Assembly (NCBI GenBank): GCA_030374735.1
Contig: JASCIV010000526.1
Coordinates: 1-17,534, forward strand
Source: Gracilaria caudata
Taxonomy: Eukaryota > Rhodophyta > Florideophyceae > Gracilariales > Gracilariaceae
DNA length: 17,534 nt
Reading direction: 5' to 3'
Shown: positions 16,920-17,534 of the stretch, piece by piece
Layout of the letters: each line of letters starts with the position of its first letter
How positions within the stretch are numbered: position 1 is the first letter of the stretch
The notes under the pieces: model-generated
Databases searched by the model: none
What the model was told of the DNA's origin: nothing
What the model saw: the letters and a program-made list of their open reading frames with translations, nothing else
Position numbers and translations under genes: made by a program

Positions 16920-17455
16920 GGTGAAGACGATTGGGGAATGGCAGATGAGTGCTGCTGCTGCTGACGACGACGTTCATGGGCGGAGGGAGGATCTGCGAAC
17001 CGCAGTCAAGCGCTTTTAAACGGGGCGAAGCAAGTTGAAAGTCGTTCGCACAAGCAGCCATGTGGCGAACGTATAAACGCTCACAAGCAAACAACGCACA
17101 GAAAGTATGAGGTTTTGTGTCAGCTTTGAAACACGGCCGTTGAGTGCACACTCAGTGCGCGCACGACGAGGCTTGTCAGACAAGCATCCTCCGACAGTTG
17201 TAGCACGGCGCGGTGAACTCAAAGCAGCAAACTTTAGCAGCTCACCCGCGACGCGCGCGCGTGTAACGCGGTCGGAGACGTGGCGCGGTGATGGTGATGT
17301 AGCAGCGAGGTTGCGCGAGATGCACGACGATGACCCCACGTGGCGGGGCGAGTCGAGCGGCGCACGAAGCGTGGCAGCACGTGAGAACGACATTAATTGC
17401 GCGCGAATTTAACGCGCCCCCGCGTCCGTGCGCGTCTGTTGAGCAGCCCTCTTTT
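16920..17455. other. Upstream region of secreted-protein gene, GC-rich
   Basis: It holds the 5' UTR (with a CTG/ACG triplet run near 16950-16972) and the promoter. CG-rich words such as ACGCGCGCGCGTGTAACGCG (17251-17270) and a GCGCGAATTTAACGCGC stretch (near 17399-17416) resemble the palindromic words upstream of other genes here. A plus ATG frame (17107-17412, 101 codons) is not recognisable and is not called. Confidence 0.45.
17015..17020 (-). promoter_or_regulatory. Possible TATA-like element TTTAAA
   Basis: A TTTAAA word in GC-rich DNA, about 96 nt upstream of the secreted-protein ATG at 16919. The position would allow a 5' UTR of about 65 nt. Support is position and composition only. 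Confidence 0.25.
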
Positions 17456-17534
17456 GTTTCGGACCAATCCGAAAAATCCGAAATGACCTTCTTTTCGGAT
17501 GAAGTTTCAAAATGGTTTCGGATTGATCCGAAAC
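17456..17534. repeat. Palindromic TTTCGGA/TCCGAAA repeat cluster at window edge
   Basis: Three short inverted sets lie within 79 nt. GTTTCGGA-CCAA-TCCGAAA is at 17456-17474, further TCCGAAA and TTTCGGA words follow at 17477-17499, and a 20-nt near-perfect palindrome GTTTCGGATTGATCCGAAAC is at 17515-17534. The window ends inside or at the end of this structure. It could be the terminal part of a small mobile element or a binding-site array. Confidence 0.7.

Noticed and set aside
17107..17412. 101-codon plus frame in the promoter region of the secreted-protein gene
   Set aside because: Arg/Ala-rich GC-driven composition, no recognised domain, ends in DNA with promoter-like words.

Overview
The window looks like nuclear DNA of an intron-poor eukaryote. 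It carries a translation factor eIF5B sequence, a PIF/Harbinger transposase, an eukaryote-type protein O-mannosyltransferase, several small membrane proteins and a secreted cysteine-rich protein. The recognisable genes are single uninterrupted reading frames that start at ATG. There are no bacterial-style operons or ribosome binding sites. A compact gene island next to repeat-rich DNA, plus a secreted protein with an algal or agarolytic-looking sugar-binding domain, would fit a red alga, but that placement is a guess.

Layout. 1-1964 (minus) is an eIF5B-like sequence broken by four frameshifts and lacking several invariant glycines of its GTPase domain; it runs off the left edge and is probably a pseudogene. 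2520-3803 (minus) is an apparently intact Harbinger DDE transposase, flanked by GC-rich palindromic motifs. 4694-8775 is a compact gene cluster: two paralogous four-TM proteins tail to tail (4694-5281 plus, 5579-6097 minus), a small single-TM acidic protein (6697-6963 plus), and a short MIR-less PMT-family protein (7135-8775 minus) that converges on it.

9380-11398 is a gene desert with no reading frame of note. It holds at least five degenerate copies, in both orientations, of a roughly 90-nt repeat plus CT/GA microsatellites. 11399-12679 (minus) is an unrecognised two-TM protein. 12680-14277 is decayed or non-coding DNA. 14278-15579 (plus) is one long open frame interrupted by a single TGA; it encodes a very basic protein with an internal 94-residue duplication.

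15969-16919 (minus) is a secreted two-domain protein: a Cys-rich module, a Pro/Ala/Arg linker and a carbohydrate-binding-like beta-sandwich. The right edge has GC-rich promoter-like DNA and the start of a palindromic repeat element.

I see no single integrated pathway. The PMT-like protein (protein glycosylation at the ER) and the secreted linker protein would both belong to the secretory route, but their link is only inference. The best candidates for something undescribed are the dispersed repeat family at 9.86-10.87 kb, the paired four-TM paralogs with a conserved CxxxC loop, the MIR-less PMT with altered signature residues, and the TGA-interrupted repeat protein.
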